DNA of 64,000 bases from Nocardia sp. BMG51109 (lineage in GTDB: Bacteria > Actinomycetota > Actinomycetes > Mycobacteriales > Mycobacteriaceae), in the NCBI RefSeq assembly GCF_000526215.1, contig NZ_JAFQ01000004.1, positions 7,192,001 through 7,256,000 of the forward strand, given 5' to 3'. Under the pieces are notes generated by a model. The model saw only the letters and a list, made by a program, of their open reading frames with translations, was not told the DNA's origin and made no database searches. Within the stretch, counting starts at the first letter, position 1, and each line of letters opens with the position of its first letter. Positions 1 through 11,072 of this stretch are shown here, piece by piece. Made by a program: the position numbers and the translations under genes.

Positions 1-624
<624 letters not shown>

Positions 625-708
625 GCGGACGGCCACCGGTTGCCCGGGCAATCTCCTGTCGGTAATGCTTGGCGTACCGAATCCCCCTCGGCCGCACCAG
701 GAGTCGCC

Positions 709-1050
709 ATGCCGGTCGTGCTCGCCCGTATCCTCGCCGTCCCGGTCAGCGTGTGGCTGCCGGCCACGCTCGATGCCGGGTACCGGGCGGACAATATCTT
801 CGCGCTGCCGGATGCCGCGTTCTCGCCGGTGCCGCCGGTCGCGGCGGTGGCGCCGACCCGGCTCGCGGCACCGGCCCTGACCGCCGGGTTCTTCTTCGGC
901 TCCGGCGTGATCACGGTCGCGCCGCCGACCGGGTTCGCCCGCGACGAATTCGCCCAGGGCGTCCTCGATCTCGTCGTAGCCGCCGGCTATCTCGGGGCGG
1001 CCGCCCTGCTGGTGGCGCGCGGACCGATGCGGTCGGCGAGCACCGCCTGA
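709..1050 (+). CDS. Small hypothetical protein, possibly membrane-associated
   Basis: A 113-residue frame begins at ATG 709, preceded by AGGAG five bases upstream. It is alanine- and valine-rich with two mildly hydrophobic stretches, about residues 48-62 and 84-98. I recognise no family. It follows aroB by about 85 bases and converges on the next minus-strand gene, with a hairpin between them. An in-frame upstream start at 640 lacks a ribosome site. It is probably real because of the Shine-Dalgarno sequence and the fit between neighbours, but the function is unknown. Confidence 0.5.
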   Translation: MPVVLARILAVPVSVWLPATLDAGYRADNIFALPDAAFSPVPPVAAVAPTRLAAPALTAGFFFGSGVITVAPPTGFARDEFAQGVLDLVVAAGYLGAAALLVARGPMRSASTA

Positions 1051-1053
1051 GCC

Positions 1054-1128
1054 CTGGCGGCAAGCACTCCCCGGGTTCCTGCCGGCAAATACTGCCCGGA
1101 ACCCTGGCGGCGAGGCGCTGCCAGGGCG
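1054..1128. repeat. Degenerate 25-bp triple repeat ending in a hairpin (likely terminator)
   Basis: Three diverged copies with 25-bp spacing begin at 1054, 1079 and 1104; each starts CTGGCGGCAAG or CTGCCGGCAAA or similar. The last copy forms a hairpin with 7-bp arms, CCCTGGC at 1102-1108 and GCCAGGG at 1120-1126. It lies between the convergent gene ends at 1050 and 1129, so it probably ends transcription from one or both sides. There is no T-tract, as is common in GC-rich actinobacteria. Confidence 0.5.
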
Positions 1129-1605
1129 CTAGAGCGCCGAGGCGGCCGCCGTCGGCGGCGGTGCGGGCTGGGCCTTCTTCGACTCGCGGCCGACCAGGAA
1201 CCGGCCCAGGGCGACACCGACCATCGCCGGCACGAAGAGCAGCAGGATGATGAACGAGGCGCCGGCGGTGAGCTCGAAGAGCAGGCCGTTGTCGCCCAGT
1301 TCGAACTTGGGCACGAAATCCACCAGCCACGCGGCCAGCCCGGCGCCCAGGCCACCGACGACGGCGGCCTTCAGCCAGATCATCGTGAGATCGGCGCCGC
1401 CGCGCTCGGGATCGGGATTGGCGCGGCGGTCGCCGCGGCCGTCGAGCAGCCCCCATGCGGCCACGGCCCCGATCAGCACGATCAGGCACAGGATCCGCAT
1501 CCATGCGCCCTGTGTCGGCCAGTAGACCATCCCGAAGCCCAGCAGGATCCGGAGGCCGACGGTCAGCGCCCCGAGAACGGTGGCACGCAACACCCACGCA
1601 GTCAT
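1129..1605 (-). CDS. Four-helix membrane protein, B-4DMT transporter-like
   Basis: A 158-residue protein with four hydrophobic segments, roughly residues 5-22, 33-50, 80-97 and 110-135, and a short Pro/Ala-rich cytoplasmic tail. Length, four-helix layout and the N-terminal pattern MTAWVLRA resemble the actinobacterial half-sized drug/metabolite transporter proteins called B-4DMT, which would work as dimers. The substrate is unknown. I chose ATG 1605 because AAGGTGA lies five bases upstream; an in-frame start 18 codons earlier has no ribosome site. Confidence 0.6.
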   Translation of the reverse strand: MTAWVLRATVLGALTVGLRILLGFGMVYWPTQGAWMRILCLIVLIGAVAAWGLLDGRGDRRANPDPERGGADLTMIWLKAAVVGGLGAGLAAWLVDFVPKFELGDNGLLFELTAGASFIILLLFVPAMVGVALGRFLVGRESKKAQPAPPPTAAASAL

Positions 1606-1684
1606 ATCGATCACCTTAGCTTGTACACCGTAACCGCCGAATTGGAACCGGTTACACACACCGAACCGGCTGGTGACGCCCCGA

Positions 1685-2572
1685 TCAGCCCTCCAGCGCC
1701 GCCGCCATGGCCGCGCGCGGGGCGGGCCGCCCGGTGAACTGTTCCACCTGCCCGTAGGCCTGGTTCAGCAGCATCTGGAGGCCGCCGATCACCGTATGCC
1801 CGGCCCGCAGCACCGCCTCCGCCAACGGCGTCGGCCACGGGTTGTAGATCGCGTCCAGGACCACCGGCGTCACCGCGACCGCGTCCGCCACGAGAGCGGC
1901 GCCGTCGGCGGGCACCGTGCTCACCGCGACATCGGCCTCCGCACACGCGTCCCGCACGGCGGTGGCGTCGAAGCCGGCGAAACGCGGCGACAGGCGCAGA
2001 CGGTCGGCCAGTTCCAGGGCGCCGCTCGCGCGACCGGGATCGCGCGCGACCACGGTCACCTCCCGGACGCCCAGGTCGGCCAGCCCCAGCAGGGCCGGCC
2101 GCGCCGTTCCCCCGGCGCCCACGACGACCGCGCGCGCGGCCTTCTCGACACCGGCGCCCCGCAGCGCCCCCCGCACACCGTCGACATCGGTGCAGTCCGC
2201 GCGCCAGCCGTCCGCGGTGTGCACCAGCGTGTTCGCCGAACCGGCCAGCACGGCCCGCTCGGTGCGCTCGGCCGCGTACTCCAGCGCCGCGACCTTGCCG
2301 GGCATCGTGACCGACAACCCGACCCATTCCTGGCCCAGGCCGTCGACCAGTCCGGGCAGTTGTTCGGCCGTGCAGTCGATGCGCTCGTAACTCCAGTCCA
2401 GCCCGAGCGCCCGGTAGGCGGCCAGATGCAGTTGCGGTGAGCGCGAATGCGAGACCGGACTACCGAGCACCGCTGCCCGACAGGGCTTATTGCCTACAGC
2501 CCGACAGGGCTTATTGTCTACAGCCCGGCAGGGCTTTTCGTTTACAGCCCCGCGGGCGGGCCTACCGTCCAC
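1685..2572 (-). CDS. aroE: Shikimate dehydrogenase
   Basis: The enzyme reduces 3-dehydroshikimate to shikimate with NADPH. Visible are the substrate loop SHSRSP (about residues 41-46), the catalytic Lys of VTMPGK (about 93), NTLVHTADGWRADCTD, the NADP-binding GAGGTARPAL, IYNPWPTPL and the C-terminal GLQMLLNQA. GTG 2572 is chosen because it overlaps the mltG stop (GTGGACGGTAG), as expected for coupling; the protein is then 295 residues. ATG 2599 would overlap mltG by 38 bases, and GTG at the start of the fold (VLGSP, codon 35 from 2572) has no ribosome site. The N-terminus carries three copies of an eight-residue unit AVxNKPCR, which ordinary AroE proteins do not have. It is the last gene of the alaS-ruvX-mltG-aroE operon. 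Confidence 0.93.
   Translation of the reverse strand: MDGRPARGAVNEKPCRAVDNKPCRAVGNKPCRAAVLGSPVSHSRSPQLHLAAYRALGLDWSYERIDCTAEQLPGLVDGLGQEWVGLSVTMPGKVAALEYAAERTERAVLAGSANTLVHTADGWRADCTDVDGVRGALRGAGVEKAARAVVVGAGGTARPALLGLADLGVREVTVVARDPGRASGALELADRLRLSPRFAGFDATAVRDACAEADVAVSTVPADGAALVADAVAVTPVVLDAIYNPWPTPLAEAVLRAGHTVIGGLQMLLNQAYGQVEQFTGRPAPRAAMAAALEG
2477..2548. repeat. 24-bp tandem repeat, three copies, within aroE 5' coding region
   Basis: Three head-to-tail 24-bp units (2525-2548, 2501-2524, 2477-2500) differ at only a few bases. On the coding strand each reads roughly GCTGTAxxCAATAAGCCCTG followed by TCGG. The unit length keeps the aroE frame, giving AV(N/D/G)(E/N)KPCR three times. The core GCCCTGTCGGGC is a small inverted repeat. 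The copies sit just before the first beta-strand of the enzyme and so extend the N-terminus without touching the fold. Confidence 0.95.
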
Positions 2573-4217
2573 TGTCGAGGATTCCGCTCTGACGAGCATG
2601 CTCTATATTGCGCAGATGTTCGCTGTAGCTTTCGGTGAACATCGTCGTGCCCTCCTTGTCGACGGTCACGAAGTACAGCCAGGAACCCGGCGCCGGAGTT
2701 TCCATGGCGCGCAGGGCCTCCATGGACGGCGACGAGATCGGGGTCGCGGGCAGCCCCGACATGGCGTAGGTGTTCCACGGCGTCGGATTGGCACGGTCGG
2801 AGTCGGTGGTGGCGACCTCGGTCTTGTCGAGGGTGTAGTTGACCGTCGAATCCAGCTGCAGCGGCTTGTCGGCGGCCAGCCGGTTCACGATCACCCGCGC
2901 CACCTTCGCCATGTCGTTCGGCAGCGCCTCGCGCTCCACCAGCGAGGCCGCGACCAACGTCTGGTACGGATTCAGACCTCCGGTGGCCGCACCCGATTGC
3001 AGCAGACCGGTCGACTCGTAGCCCTTCGTACTCTGGCCGACCAGCTGGGCCAGGATCTGCTCCGGCGTGCCGCTCGGATCGAAATCCCAAGTGCCGGCGG
3101 CGATCAGGCCCTCGAGCTGACGGCTGCGGTCGGGCACCTGACGTACGGCGTCCATGGCCCACGCCGGCACACCCAGCGCCGCCAGGTCGGGGCTCGCGCC
3201 GGCCGCTTCGAGTTGCTCGTAGGTGAGACATTTCCGGGCGGTTCCGGTCCCCAGGCAGCTGGCCTCGGCGACCTTGCGATAGATGCCGTCGTTGCGGGCG
3301 CCGGTGTTCACGTCGGTCGAATCGTGCAGGCGCTTGCCCTCCGAGATCACCACGTTGCCGACCCGGGCGTCCTTGCCCATCAGGGCCGTCACCGCCTCGG
3401 CGCCCTTGCTGTGCGTGGGCAGAGAGTAGTAGCCGGGCTGGACTCCGTTCATCTTCGAATTGCGGATCGCCGCCTCGTAGAACGCGCCCGTGCTGGCGAC
3501 GACGCCCTTGTCGAACATGGTCTGGGCGATCTGCTCGGCGGTGTCGCCGTCCTTCACCCGGACCACGACCGGCTCTCCGGGCGGCCCGGCGTAATCCTCC
3601 GGGCCGCCGAACTTTCCGACCAGCTTGTAGCCGGCATAGCCGCCGGCCGCCACGAACAGCACGACGAAGATGCCGCCGAGTACCAGCAGATTTCGGCGGC
3701 GGCGCTTGCGTTCGGCCGCCTTCCGCGAGGCGACCCGCGAGCGCCGGCTTCGCCCCGACTGGCCGCGCCCGGACGAGCCGCGCGCCGACTGGCTGCGCGC
3801 GGACTGACCGCGCGCCGATCGACCGCGCGCCCCCTCGCCGCGCGCCGACTGCCTGCGGGCCGCCGGCTGCTCCCGGGTCGTCTGGCCGCGGTCGGACTGG
3901 TCCCGCGCCGACCGTTCACGCGCGGCCTGTCCGCGCGGCTGGCCCCGAGCGGCCCGGTTCCGGGCGGGCTGGCCGCGTCGCTGCGGAGGCGGGGGCGGGG
4001 GCGGTACCAGGTCGGCGTTCTCGTCGGTGTACCGCGGGATCACGGTGGTGTCGTCGTCGTAGTCGTCCCAGTCGTCGACCGGCTCGGGGCGACGGGCGCC
4101 GCGACCGCCCATCGCCCGGTTGTCGGCACCGCCCCACCCGCGGTCGGGACGCCGGTATCGCCGCTCCTCGGCGCTCTGCCGAAGGCGTTCCTCGGCGCGC
4201 GCCCAGCGGTCATTCAT
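2562..4217 (-). CDS. mltG: Endolytic murein transglycosylase MltG (YceG family)
   Basis: A membrane-anchored lytic transglycosylase thought to cut nascent glycan strands and so limit peptidoglycan strand length. The 551-residue protein has a cytoplasmic, Arg/Ser/Gln-rich low-complexity region of about 175 residues with repeats of the type SARGQ and a run of prolines at 72-78, one membrane segment at about 176-196, and a YceG domain outside. The catalytic Glu is Glu428 in ASLVERE, followed by the conserved NRL and LDSTVNY motifs. ATG 4217 overlaps the ruvX stop by 8 bases. The cytoplasmic region is much longer than in E. coli MltG, as is usual in mycobacteria and nocardiae. Confidence 0.93.
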   Translation of the reverse strand: MNDRWARAEERLRQSAEERRYRRPDRGWGGADNRAMGGRGARRPEPVDDWDDYDDDTTVIPRYTDENADLVPPPPPPPQRRGQPARNRAARGQPRGQAARERSARDQSDRGQTTREQPAARRQSARGEGARGRSARGQSARSQSARGSSGRGQSGRSRRSRVASRKAAERKRRRRNLLVLGGIFVVLFVAAGGYAGYKLVGKFGGPEDYAGPPGEPVVVRVKDGDTAEQIAQTMFDKGVVASTGAFYEAAIRNSKMNGVQPGYYSLPTHSKGAEAVTALMGKDARVGNVVISEGKRLHDSTDVNTGARNDGIYRKVAEASCLGTGTARKCLTYEQLEAAGASPDLAALGVPAWAMDAVRQVPDRSRQLEGLIAAGTWDFDPSGTPEQILAQLVGQSTKGYESTGLLQSGAATGGLNPYQTLVAASLVEREALPNDMAKVARVIVNRLAADKPLQLDSTVNYTLDKTEVATTDSDRANPTPWNTYAMSGLPATPISSPSMEALRAMETPAPGSWLYFVTVDKEGTTMFTESYSEHLRNIEHARQSGILDSGR

Positions 4218-4791
4218 CCGACCACCCTGCCGCCTGCTCCCGGGCCGACCTCAACACCGCACTCCGTTCGTCCAACCATCCCTGCAGGATCGATACGGCC
4301 GCCGCCTGATCGATCATCCGTCGCTGGCCACGTGCACGAACTCCGCTGTCGCGCAATGCACGTGCAGCTGACACCGTAGTCAAACGTTCGTCGGAAAGTC
4401 GTATCGGCACTCCGGGAATCACCGATCGCAAACGACGGGCGAAGGCGATCGCCAGTTCGGCGGACGCACCGTTCTCCCCGCGCAGCGTGCGAGGGAGGCC
4501 GACGATCACCTCGACGGCCTCGTACTCCCGCACAATGTCGGCAATCCGGGCGAGATCGGCCTCCTCACCCTTCCCGCCCGCACGCTTGCCTCGCGCCGAA
4601 CCCGCTCGCTGCACCGTCTCGACCGGAGTCGCCAGGATGCCGTCGGGATCGCACGCCGCGACGCCGATCCGCACGGTTCCGACGTCGACCGCGACCCGGC
4701 GGCCGCGCCCCGGATCCGTCGCGATGTTCGGCTGTTCGGCCGTCGTTCCCGCCGGTGCGGGTCCGGCCTCGTCATCGGAGGAGATGTCCAT
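4210..4791 (-). CDS. ruvX: Putative pre-16S rRNA nuclease / Holliday junction resolvase-like RuvX (YqgF)
   Basis: A 193-residue RNase H-fold nuclease of the YqgF family, implicated in maturing the 5' end of 16S rRNA. Visible acidic-site motifs are [13 protein letters not shown] near residue 35, [21 protein letters not shown] and the C-terminal [11 protein letters not shown]. About 30 residues of extra, low-complexity sequence precede the fold. The ATG shares one base with the alaS stop (TGATG), so translation is coupled to alaS. The frame stays open far upstream inside alaS, but that part is only the alternative frame of alaS. Confidence 0.92.
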   Translation of the reverse strand: MDISSDDEAGPAPAGTTAEQPNIATDPGRGRRVAVDVGTVRIGVAACDPDGILATPVETVQRAGSARGKRAGGKGEEADLARIADIVREYEAVEVIVGLPRTLRGENGASAELAIAFARRLRSVIPGVPIRLSDERLTTVSAARALRDSGVRARGQRRMIDQAAAVSILQGWLDERSAVLRSAREQAAGWSDE

Positions 4792-7463
4792 CAGGCGGCG
4801 AGCTCGGCCACCCGCGCCCGCGCCGACGCCAGTCCGGCAGCGATTCCCGACGGATCCGACCCGGCGCCCTGCGCCATCTCCGGCTTGCCGCCGCCGCGCC
4901 CGGCGATGCTCGGGCCGAAGCTGCCGACCAGGTCGCCGGCCTTGAATCCGGCTTCCTGCGCCGGCTTGTTCACCGCCACCACGAACGGCACCTTGCCCTC
5001 GGCGTTGCCGAGCAGCACCACCACGGCCGGTTCGCTGCCCAGGCGGCCGCGGATATCGCCGGCCAGGGTACGCAGATCGCCGGCGCCGACGCCCTCCGGC
5101 GCCGCCTCGGCCACCAGTAACACTCTCCCGACGCGCTCGGCCCGTTCGGCGAAGGTACCGGCCTGCGCCAGCACGGCCTGAATCTTGGTGCGCTCCAGCT
5201 CCTTCTCGGCGACCTTGAGCCGCTCGACCAGCTGCTCGACCCGGGCGGGCACCTCCTCGCTGGGCACCTTCAGCGAGGACGCCACGCCGGCCAGCAGCGC
5301 ACGCTCCTTGGCCAGGTACTGATAGGAATCCAGGCCGACGAACGCCTCGACGCGGCGCACGCCGGAACCGACCGACGACTCGCCGAGCACGGTGATCGGG
5401 CCGATCTGCGAGGAGTGCTCGACGTGCGTACCGCCGCACAGCTCCATCGAGAACGGGCCGCCGATCTCCACGACCCGCACCTCGTCGCCGTAGTTCTCGC
5501 CGAACAGCGCCAGCGCGCCCATCTTCCGGGCCTTGGGCAGATCGGTCACGAAGGTGTTGACGGGATGGTCGGCGCCGACCGCGTCGTTGGACACGGCCTC
5601 GATGTCGGCCTTCTGCTGCTCCGACAACTGGCCCTGCCAGTTGAAGTCGAACCGCAGATAGCCGGGCTTGTTGAGCGATCCGGCCTGCACGGCGTTCGGG
5701 CCGAGTACCTGCCGCAGCGCGGCGTGCACCATGTGCGTGCCGGAGTGGCCCTGGGTGGCGCCGCGCCGCCACGCCGGATCGACCTGGGCCAGCACGGTAT
5801 CGCCCTCGGTGACCTGCCCCTGCTCGACGGTGGTCTTGTGCACCCACAGTTTCTTGGCGATCTTCTGCACGTCGTGCACGCGCAGCTTCAGCCCCGAGGC
5901 GGTGATCGTGCCGCGATCGGCGATCTGGCCGCCGGCCTCGGCGTAGAGCGGGCTGCGGTCCAGGATCACCTCGATGTCCTGTCCGGCGGTCGCGGCCGGG
6001 ATCCGGACGCCGTCGGAGATCAGGGCCAGCACCGTGGCCTCGGTCGCCAGCTCGTCGAAGCCGGTGAACTCGGTGGCGCCGCGGTCGACCAGCTCCTTGT
6101 AGATGGACAGGTCGGTATGCGCGTGCTTGCGGGCGGCCGCATCCTCCTTGGCGCGGCGGCGCTGCTCGGCCATCAGCGTGCGGAAGCCCGGCTCGTCGAC
6201 CTCGAGACCGGCCTCGGCGGCCATCTCCAGGGTCAGGTCGATCGGGAATCCGTAGGTGTCGTGCAGCGTGAAGGCGTCCGAACCGGCGATCTTCCGGCCG
6301 CCGTGCGACTTCACCTCGGCGACGGTCTCGTCGAACAGCTTGGAGCCCGTGCTCAGCGTCTTGAGGAACGCGGTCTCCTCGCCGACCGCGACATTCTCGA
6401 TGCGCGCGAAGTCGGTGGCCAGTTCGGGGTACGACGGCGCCATCAGGTCGCTGACGGTCTTCATGAACTCGCCCATGACCGGCCGCTCCGCGCCCAGCAG
6501 GCGCGCCGAGCGCACGATCCGGCGCAGCAGGCGGCGCAGCACGTAGCCGCGGCCGTCGTTGCCGGGGTTCACGCCGTCGGAGATCAGCATGGCCGCGCTG
6601 CGGGCGTGGTCGGCGATCACCCGGAAGCGCACATCGTCGGCATGCTCGACGGCGTACTTCTTCCCGGTCAGGTCCTCGGCCTTGGTGATGATCGGGCGCA
6701 GCAGGTCGGTCTCGTAGACGTTGTCGACGCCCTGCAGCAGCATCGCCACCCGCTCGACGCCCATGCCGGTGTCGATGTTCTTCTTCGGCAGCGTGCCGAC
6801 CGGCGGATGGCCCTCCTTCGGGCTCAGCTCGCCGCGGATGTCCTGCATGAAAACGAGATTCCAGATCTCGAGGTAGCGGTTCTCGTCGGCGGCCGGGCCG
6901 CCGTCCACGCCGTATTCGGGGCCGCGGTCGAAGTAGATCTCCGAGCACGGACCGCCCGGACCGGGCACGCCCATATCCCAGTAGTTGTCCTTGCCGTCGC
7001 GAAACTGGATGCGCTCCTGGGGAATTCCCGCGACGCGGTGCCACAGCTCGGCGGCCTCCGGGTCCGACTCGTAGGCGGTCACCCAGATCCGCTCCGGGTC
7101 GAAACCGAAACCGCCCTCGTCCTGGGACTTGGTGATCAGCTCCCAGGCGAAGCCGATGGCCCCCTCCTTGAAGTAGTCGCCGAACGAGAAATTGCCCGCC
7201 ATCTGGAAGAACGTGTTGTGCCGGGTGGTGACGCCGACCTCGTCGATATCGCCCGTGCGCACGCACTTCTGCACGCTGGTCGCGCGGGGGAACGGCGGCG
7301 CCTCCTGACCCAGGAAGTACGGCTTGAACTGGACCATGCCTGCGTTGACGAACAGCAGGTTGGGGTCCGGCAGGATCAGCGAGGCACTCGGGACCTCGGT
7401 ATGCCCGGCACGGACGAAATGCTCCAGGAAGCGCCGTCGAATCTCGTGGGTCTGCACAACCAT
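4791..7463 (-). CDS. alaS: Alanyl-tRNA synthetase
   Basis: Charges tRNA-Ala with alanine and proofreads Ser and Gly. The full-length 890-residue class II enzyme begins near [11 protein letters not shown], with the aminoacylation core carrying motif 1 and [19 protein letters not shown]. The editing domain has the zinc ligands HSGTHMVHA and CGGTHVEH, and the C-terminal oligomerisation/DHHA1 part ends in a Gly-rich segment with [14 protein letters not shown] 7463 gives MVVQTHEI; a GTG two codons later gives the more usual MQTHEI and could also serve. It heads the operon alaS-ruvX-mltG-aroE. Confidence 0.97.
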   Translation of the reverse strand: MVVQTHEIRRRFLEHFVRAGHTEVPSASLILPDPNLLFVNAGMVQFKPYFLGQEAPPFPRATSVQKCVRTGDIDEVGVTTRHNTFFQMAGNFSFGDYFKEGAIGFAWELITKSQDEGGFGFDPERIWVTAYESDPEAAELWHRVAGIPQERIQFRDGKDNYWDMGVPGPGGPCSEIYFDRGPEYGVDGGPAADENRYLEIWNLVFMQDIRGELSPKEGHPPVGTLPKKNIDTGMGVERVAMLLQGVDNVYETDLLRPIITKAEDLTGKKYAVEHADDVRFRVIADHARSAAMLISDGVNPGNDGRGYVLRRLLRRIVRSARLLGAERPVMGEFMKTVSDLMAPSYPELATDFARIENVAVGEETAFLKTLSTGSKLFDETVAEVKSHGGRKIAGSDAFTLHDTYGFPIDLTLEMAAEAGLEVDEPGFRTLMAEQRRRAKEDAAARKHAHTDLSIYKELVDRGATEFTGFDELATEATVLALISDGVRIPAATAGQDIEVILDRSPLYAEAGGQIADRGTITASGLKLRVHDVQKIAKKLWVHKTTVEQGQVTEGDTVLAQVDPAWRRGATQGHSGTHMVHAALRQVLGPNAVQAGSLNKPGYLRFDFNWQGQLSEQQKADIEAVSNDAVGADHPVNTFVTDLPKARKMGALALFGENYGDEVRVVEIGGPFSMELCGGTHVEHSSQIGPITVLGESSVGSGVRRVEAFVGLDSYQYLAKERALLAGVASSLKVPSEEVPARVEQLVERLKVAEKELERTKIQAVLAQAGTFAERAERVGRVLLVAEAAPEGVGAGDLRTLAGDIRGRLGSEPAVVVLLGNAEGKVPFVVAVNKPAQEAGFKAGDLVGSFGPSIAGRGGGKPEMAQGAGSDPSGIAAGLASARARVAELAA

Positions 7464-7548
7464 TCAGCCTACCGGGAACCGTCCAGCGGGTTTACGTCGG
7501 TGGGCGGGGTCGCGGCGAACCCCGATCGCGCCGCCGGCCGTGGCCGGA

Positions 7549-8136
7549 TCAGCGGACCAGTCCCTGCAGCGGCTCGGTATCGAGCGTGATCCCGACCGGC
7601 TTCGGGACGTCGAACGACTTGCCGAACGGATGCCGGACCGACTTGGTGTAGACCCCGTTTTCCGGCTCGCTGTACGCGAGCAGTTCACAGATCTCACGAT
7701 CGATCAACAAGTAGACCGGAATTTCGGCCTCGGCATATGCCCGTGGCTTCTCGACGCGGTCACGTCGATCGGTATCGGAGTCGAACGAAGTTACCTCGAC
7801 AACCATGAGTACCGGACCGGGATCCTTCCATTCCCCGGCTCCCACGAATGCACCCTTCGGTGCAATCACCGCGTCCGTTCGGGCCCGGCCGCTGCGATAG
7901 GCATCGACCTTCAATCCGATCTCCGGATAGGGGAAGAGGTCTCGGCGCTGAACGATGACTTGCTCCAACAACCACCGATAGATCTCGTCATGGTCCCCGT
8001 CCGGCATCGGCTTCGCCCCCAACTTCCCGTTGATGAATTCGAGCCTGATCCCCTCCCCTGCGCGGGGCGCCAGTTCGGCGAGTTCCTCGAATTTCTCGAC
8101 AAGCATCTGTGGCCGATCCGTCACCATGGCGGTCAT
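7549..8136 (-). CDS. Uma2 family (DUF820) restriction-endonuclease-fold protein
   Basis: A 195-residue protein of the Uma2/DUF820 family, a PD-(D/E)XK nuclease fold common in actinobacteria and cyanobacteria with no settled function. The putative active-site residues are the Asp of ARTDAVIAP and the Glu of VVEVTSFDS, followed by the Lys of RVEKPRAY; LIDREI is also typical. ATG 8136 has GGAGG five bases upstream. It stands alone between alaS and rarA with no methylase or mobile genes next to it. Confidence 0.8.
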   Translation of the reverse strand: MTAMVTDRPQMLVEKFEELAELAPRAGEGIRLEFINGKLGAKPMPDGDHDEIYRWLLEQVIVQRRDLFPYPEIGLKVDAYRSGRARTDAVIAPKGAFVGAGEWKDPGPVLMVVEVTSFDSDTDRRDRVEKPRAYAEAEIPVYLLIDREICELLAYSEPENGVYTKSVRHPFGKSFDVPKPVGITLDTEPLQGLVR

Positions 8137-8306
8137 CGATCCTCCGTTCTGCGACCGGTCCGGGATCCACCTACGGGGTCACGGTATATCGAGTCCGGCT
8201 GCTACCAGTCATTCTCGCTTACTTCGCACCCCGACTCGCCGGGCGACGCGCTGGAAGCCGACCGATCGAGCCGTTCGGAGGACCGGCTGGTCCCGACGAG
8301 GCCGGC

Positions 8307-9653
8307 TCACCCGTCGCGCACGATGCGGCGCAGTTTGGTCACTCGGGGACCGACCTCGCGCTCGTAGCCGTGGTCGGTGGGGTGGTAGTAGTCCGTGCCG
8401 ACCAGTTCGTCGGGCGGGTACTGCTGGGGCAGGACACCGTCGGGGTGGTCGTGCGGGTACCGGTAGCCCTGGGCATTGCCGAGTGTCGCGGCGCCCGCGT
8501 AGTGGCCGTCGCGGAGGTGAGGCGGGACGGCGCCGGCTTTTCCCGCGCCGATATCCGACAGGGCCGCGCCGATGGACGCGGCGACCGCGCCGGACTTCGG
8601 GGCGGTGGCGACGTGGATGGTGGCGTGCGCCAGGGCCAGTTGCGCCTCGGGCATCCCCACCATCTGCACCACCTGCGCGGCGGCGACCGCGGTCTGCAGG
8701 GCCGTCGGATCCGCCATGCCGACGTCCTCGCTGGACTGGATCATCAAGCGGCGGGCGATGAATCGCGGGTCCTCCCCCGCACTGATCATCCGTGCCAGAT
8801 AGTGCAGGGCCGCGTCGACGTCGGAGCCGCGCAGCGACTTGATGAACGCGCTGATCACGTCGTAGTGCTGATCGCCGGCGCGGTCGTAGCGGACCGCGGC
8901 CTTGTCGACGCTCGCCTCCACCAGGCCGACGTCCACCGTGCCGTCGGACGAGGACTCCGCCGACGCCTCGAGCGCCGTCAGCGAGCGCCGGGCGTCACCG
9001 CCCGCGATCCGGACGATGTGATCCAGCGCCGCATCCGTCACGCCGTATCGGCCGCCCAGACCGCGCGGGTCCTCGATCGCCCGGCGCAGCACGTCGCGAA
9101 TGTCGTTGTCGGACAACGACTGCAGCTGCAGCACCAGCGAGCGCGACAGCAGCGGCGACACCACCGAGAACGACGGGTTCTCCGTCGTCGCGCCGACCAG
9201 CAGCACCACCCGGTTCTCCACCGCCGCCAGCAGCGCGTCCTGCTGGGTCTTGGAGAACCGGTGCACCTCGTCGATGAACAGCACCGTCTGCTCGCCCGCC
9301 AGCAGCCGCCGCCGCGCGAGGTCGATGACCGCGCGCACCTCCTTGACGCCGGCCGACAATGCCGACAGCGCCTCGAACCGCCGCCCGGTGGCCTGCGAGA
9401 TCAGCGAGGCGAGGGTGGTCTTGCCGGTCCCCGGCGGGCCGTACAGCAGCACCGACGCCGCCCCGGACCCCTCGACCAACCGCCGCAGCGGCGACCCCGG
9501 ACCCAGCAGATGCCGCTGCCCCACCACCTCGTCGAGGCTCGCCGGACGCATCCGCACCGCCAGCGGCACATGCTCGCCGGAACCGCGAAAATCGACCGGG
9601 GGCGCTGCCCCCACGGGCTCCGCCGACGGCGTGTCGAACAGGCCCTCGGTCAC
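8307..9653 (-). CDS. rarA: Replication-associated recombination protein A (AAA+ ATPase, MgsA/RarA)
   Basis: A clamp-loader-like AAA+ ATPase that acts at stalled replication forks. The 448 residues carry a short N-terminal extension, PLAVRMRP...VVGQRHLL, Walker [10 protein letters not shown] at 72-80, Walker [10 protein letters not shown], sensor 1 GATTENPSF, arginine-finger region SRSLVL, and the C-terminal MgsA domain with SEDVGMAD and [14 protein letters not shown] 9653 follows GAGG nine bases upstream. It corresponds to M. tuberculosis Rv2559c in position and type. Confidence 0.92.
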   Translation of the reverse strand: MTEGLFDTPSAEPVGAAPPVDFRGSGEHVPLAVRMRPASLDEVVGQRHLLGPGSPLRRLVEGSGAASVLLYGPPGTGKTTLASLISQATGRRFEALSALSAGVKEVRAVIDLARRRLLAGEQTVLFIDEVHRFSKTQQDALLAAVENRVVLLVGATTENPSFSVVSPLLSRSLVLQLQSLSDNDIRDVLRRAIEDPRGLGGRYGVTDAALDHIVRIAGGDARRSLTALEASAESSSDGTVDVGLVEASVDKAAVRYDRAGDQHYDVISAFIKSLRGSDVDAALHYLARMISAGEDPRFIARRLMIQSSEDVGMADPTALQTAVAAAQVVQMVGMPEAQLALAHATIHVATAPKSGAVAASIGAALSDIGAGKAGAVPPHLRDGHYAGAATLGNAQGYRYPHDHPDGVLPQQYPPDELVGTDYYHPTDHGYEREVGPRVTKLRRIVRDG

Positions 9654-9863
9654 CGTGCGGACCTCTCGGCGCTCGGTGCCGGATGCAGCGCGCGCCGCGA
9701 GATCACCACCGGAAATATCGCCGACTCCCTCGAAAGCTCACTCACAGGTCAACCGTACCCACCGGGTCCGACAGGTCCCGAGCCGCCGAACGGCACCGCG
9801 CCTGCTCCCGCGCCCCGGCGGGCATCGGCACGAGCGAGCCCACCACGGCGCCCGGCGCGCGAC

Positions 9864-10955
9864 TCACACGGGACGGGCCTCCAGGATGTCCTCGAGCGCC
9901 ACCGTCTCCACCCGGCGCACCAGTTCGAACCCGTTGGCGGACAGGAAATCCCGGTACCCCTGCTCGGTTCGCTCGTGGCCGCCGACGTTGACCAGCATCT
10001 CGAGGTCGAGGAGCCGGCCGAAGTTGCGCCGGTTGTCCTCCGGCAGCACCAATTCGATCAGCAGCAGGCGCGCCGAATCAGACATGGCGTCGTGTACGGC
10101 CGACAGGATCCGGCCCGCCTGCTCGTCGGACCAGTCGTGGATGATGTGTTTCAGCAGGTAGGCGTTCCCGCCCTCGGGCACGGTGCCGAAGAACGAGCCG
10201 GGCGTCACCGTACAGCGATCGGCCAGCCCCAGCGCCGCCATCCGATCCGGCACCGACTCGACCACCTCCGGGAGGTCGAACAGCACTCCCCGGGCCTGCG
10301 GCGCACGCCGGAGTATCTCGCTCAACAGCAGACCGTGGCCGCCGCCGACGTCGACGATCGTGCCGAACCGGGAAAAGTCGTAGGCCCCGAGGATCGGTTC
10401 CACGGACATCTCCGAGAAACTCGACATGGCCCTGTCGAACAGCTCCCCGTATTCGCGGTCCTTCGCGGCGTAGTCGAAGAAGGGCATCCCGAATGCCTGC
10501 TCCGCGGCCGCCTCGCCGGTCCGGACCGCCGCCGGCAGCGACGACCAGGCATGCCGGTGCCGATGGTCACCGAACAGGCGCAGGCCGTCCCGCAGCGACA
10601 CCTCGGCGTCGCCGCGCAGCGGCTGCGCCAGCGGGGTGAGCGAGTAGGTGCCGTGGCGCAGGGCGAAGATGCCCTCGCCGATCAGCGGGCTCAGCAATCG
10701 CTCCAGCGCGTCCGGCCGGGCGCCGACCCGCGCCGCCAGTTCCTCGCGCGTCAGCGGACGCTCGACCAGCGCATCGGCGATCCCCAGTTCGGCGGCCGCG
10801 CAGAGGGTTTGGGCGAGAAATCCGCCCACCAGGATATCGAGCAGCGCCACCGGCGGCGGAGCCGTGCGGCGATGGACGCTCATCAGGGCGCTGCGGAAAC
10901 GCTCGATCGTCCGCAGGACGGGCAGCGGGGGCATCGTGGGTCGACTGGGCACCAT
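9864..10955 (-). CDS. SAM-dependent O-methyltransferase (plant-type dimerisation plus methyltransferase domain)
   Basis: A 363-residue protein with an N-terminal winged-helix dimerisation domain (LLDILVGGF...LTREELAARV) and a class I methyltransferase domain. SAM-binding motif I is DVGGGHGLL, and the expected catalytic-base region reads LLKHIIHDW. It resembles carminomycin/hydroxyneurosporene O-methyltransferases, so a small aromatic hydroxyl acceptor is likely, but no biosynthetic cluster surrounds it. I chose ATG 10955; the frame stays open 25 codons further to 11030 without a better ribosome site. It follows the phosphotransferase-like gene by about 120 bases on the same strand. Confidence 0.8.
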   Translation of the reverse strand: MVPSRPTMPPLPVLRTIERFRSALMSVHRRTAPPPVALLDILVGGFLAQTLCAAAELGIADALVERPLTREELAARVGARPDALERLLSPLIGEGIFALRHGTYSLTPLAQPLRGDAEVSLRDGLRLFGDHRHRHAWSSLPAAVRTGEAAAEQAFGMPFFDYAAKDREYGELFDRAMSSFSEMSVEPILGAYDFSRFGTIVDVGGGHGLLLSEILRRAPQARGVLFDLPEVVESVPDRMAALGLADRCTVTPGSFFGTVPEGGNAYLLKHIIHDWSDEQAGRILSAVHDAMSDSARLLLIELVLPEDNRRNFGRLLDLEMLVNVGGHERTEQGYRDFLSANGFELVRRVETVALEDILEARPV

Positions 10956-11072
10956 GGGCGGGCTCTTTCTGTGCGAACGAACCGGATCCCCGGCCGGATC
11001 GATGACCCGGCACCCCGATCCAGTGTGCACCGTCCGGCGCCGAGGCAGGGCCGATCGGCGAAGGAAACCCGC

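Noticed and set aside
4210..7266. 1018-codon open frame that fuses an alaS alternative frame to RuvX
   Set aside because: Its first 800 codons are the overlapping frame of alaS with Arg/Gly-rich nonsense composition; RuvX starts at the ATG coupled to the alaS stop.
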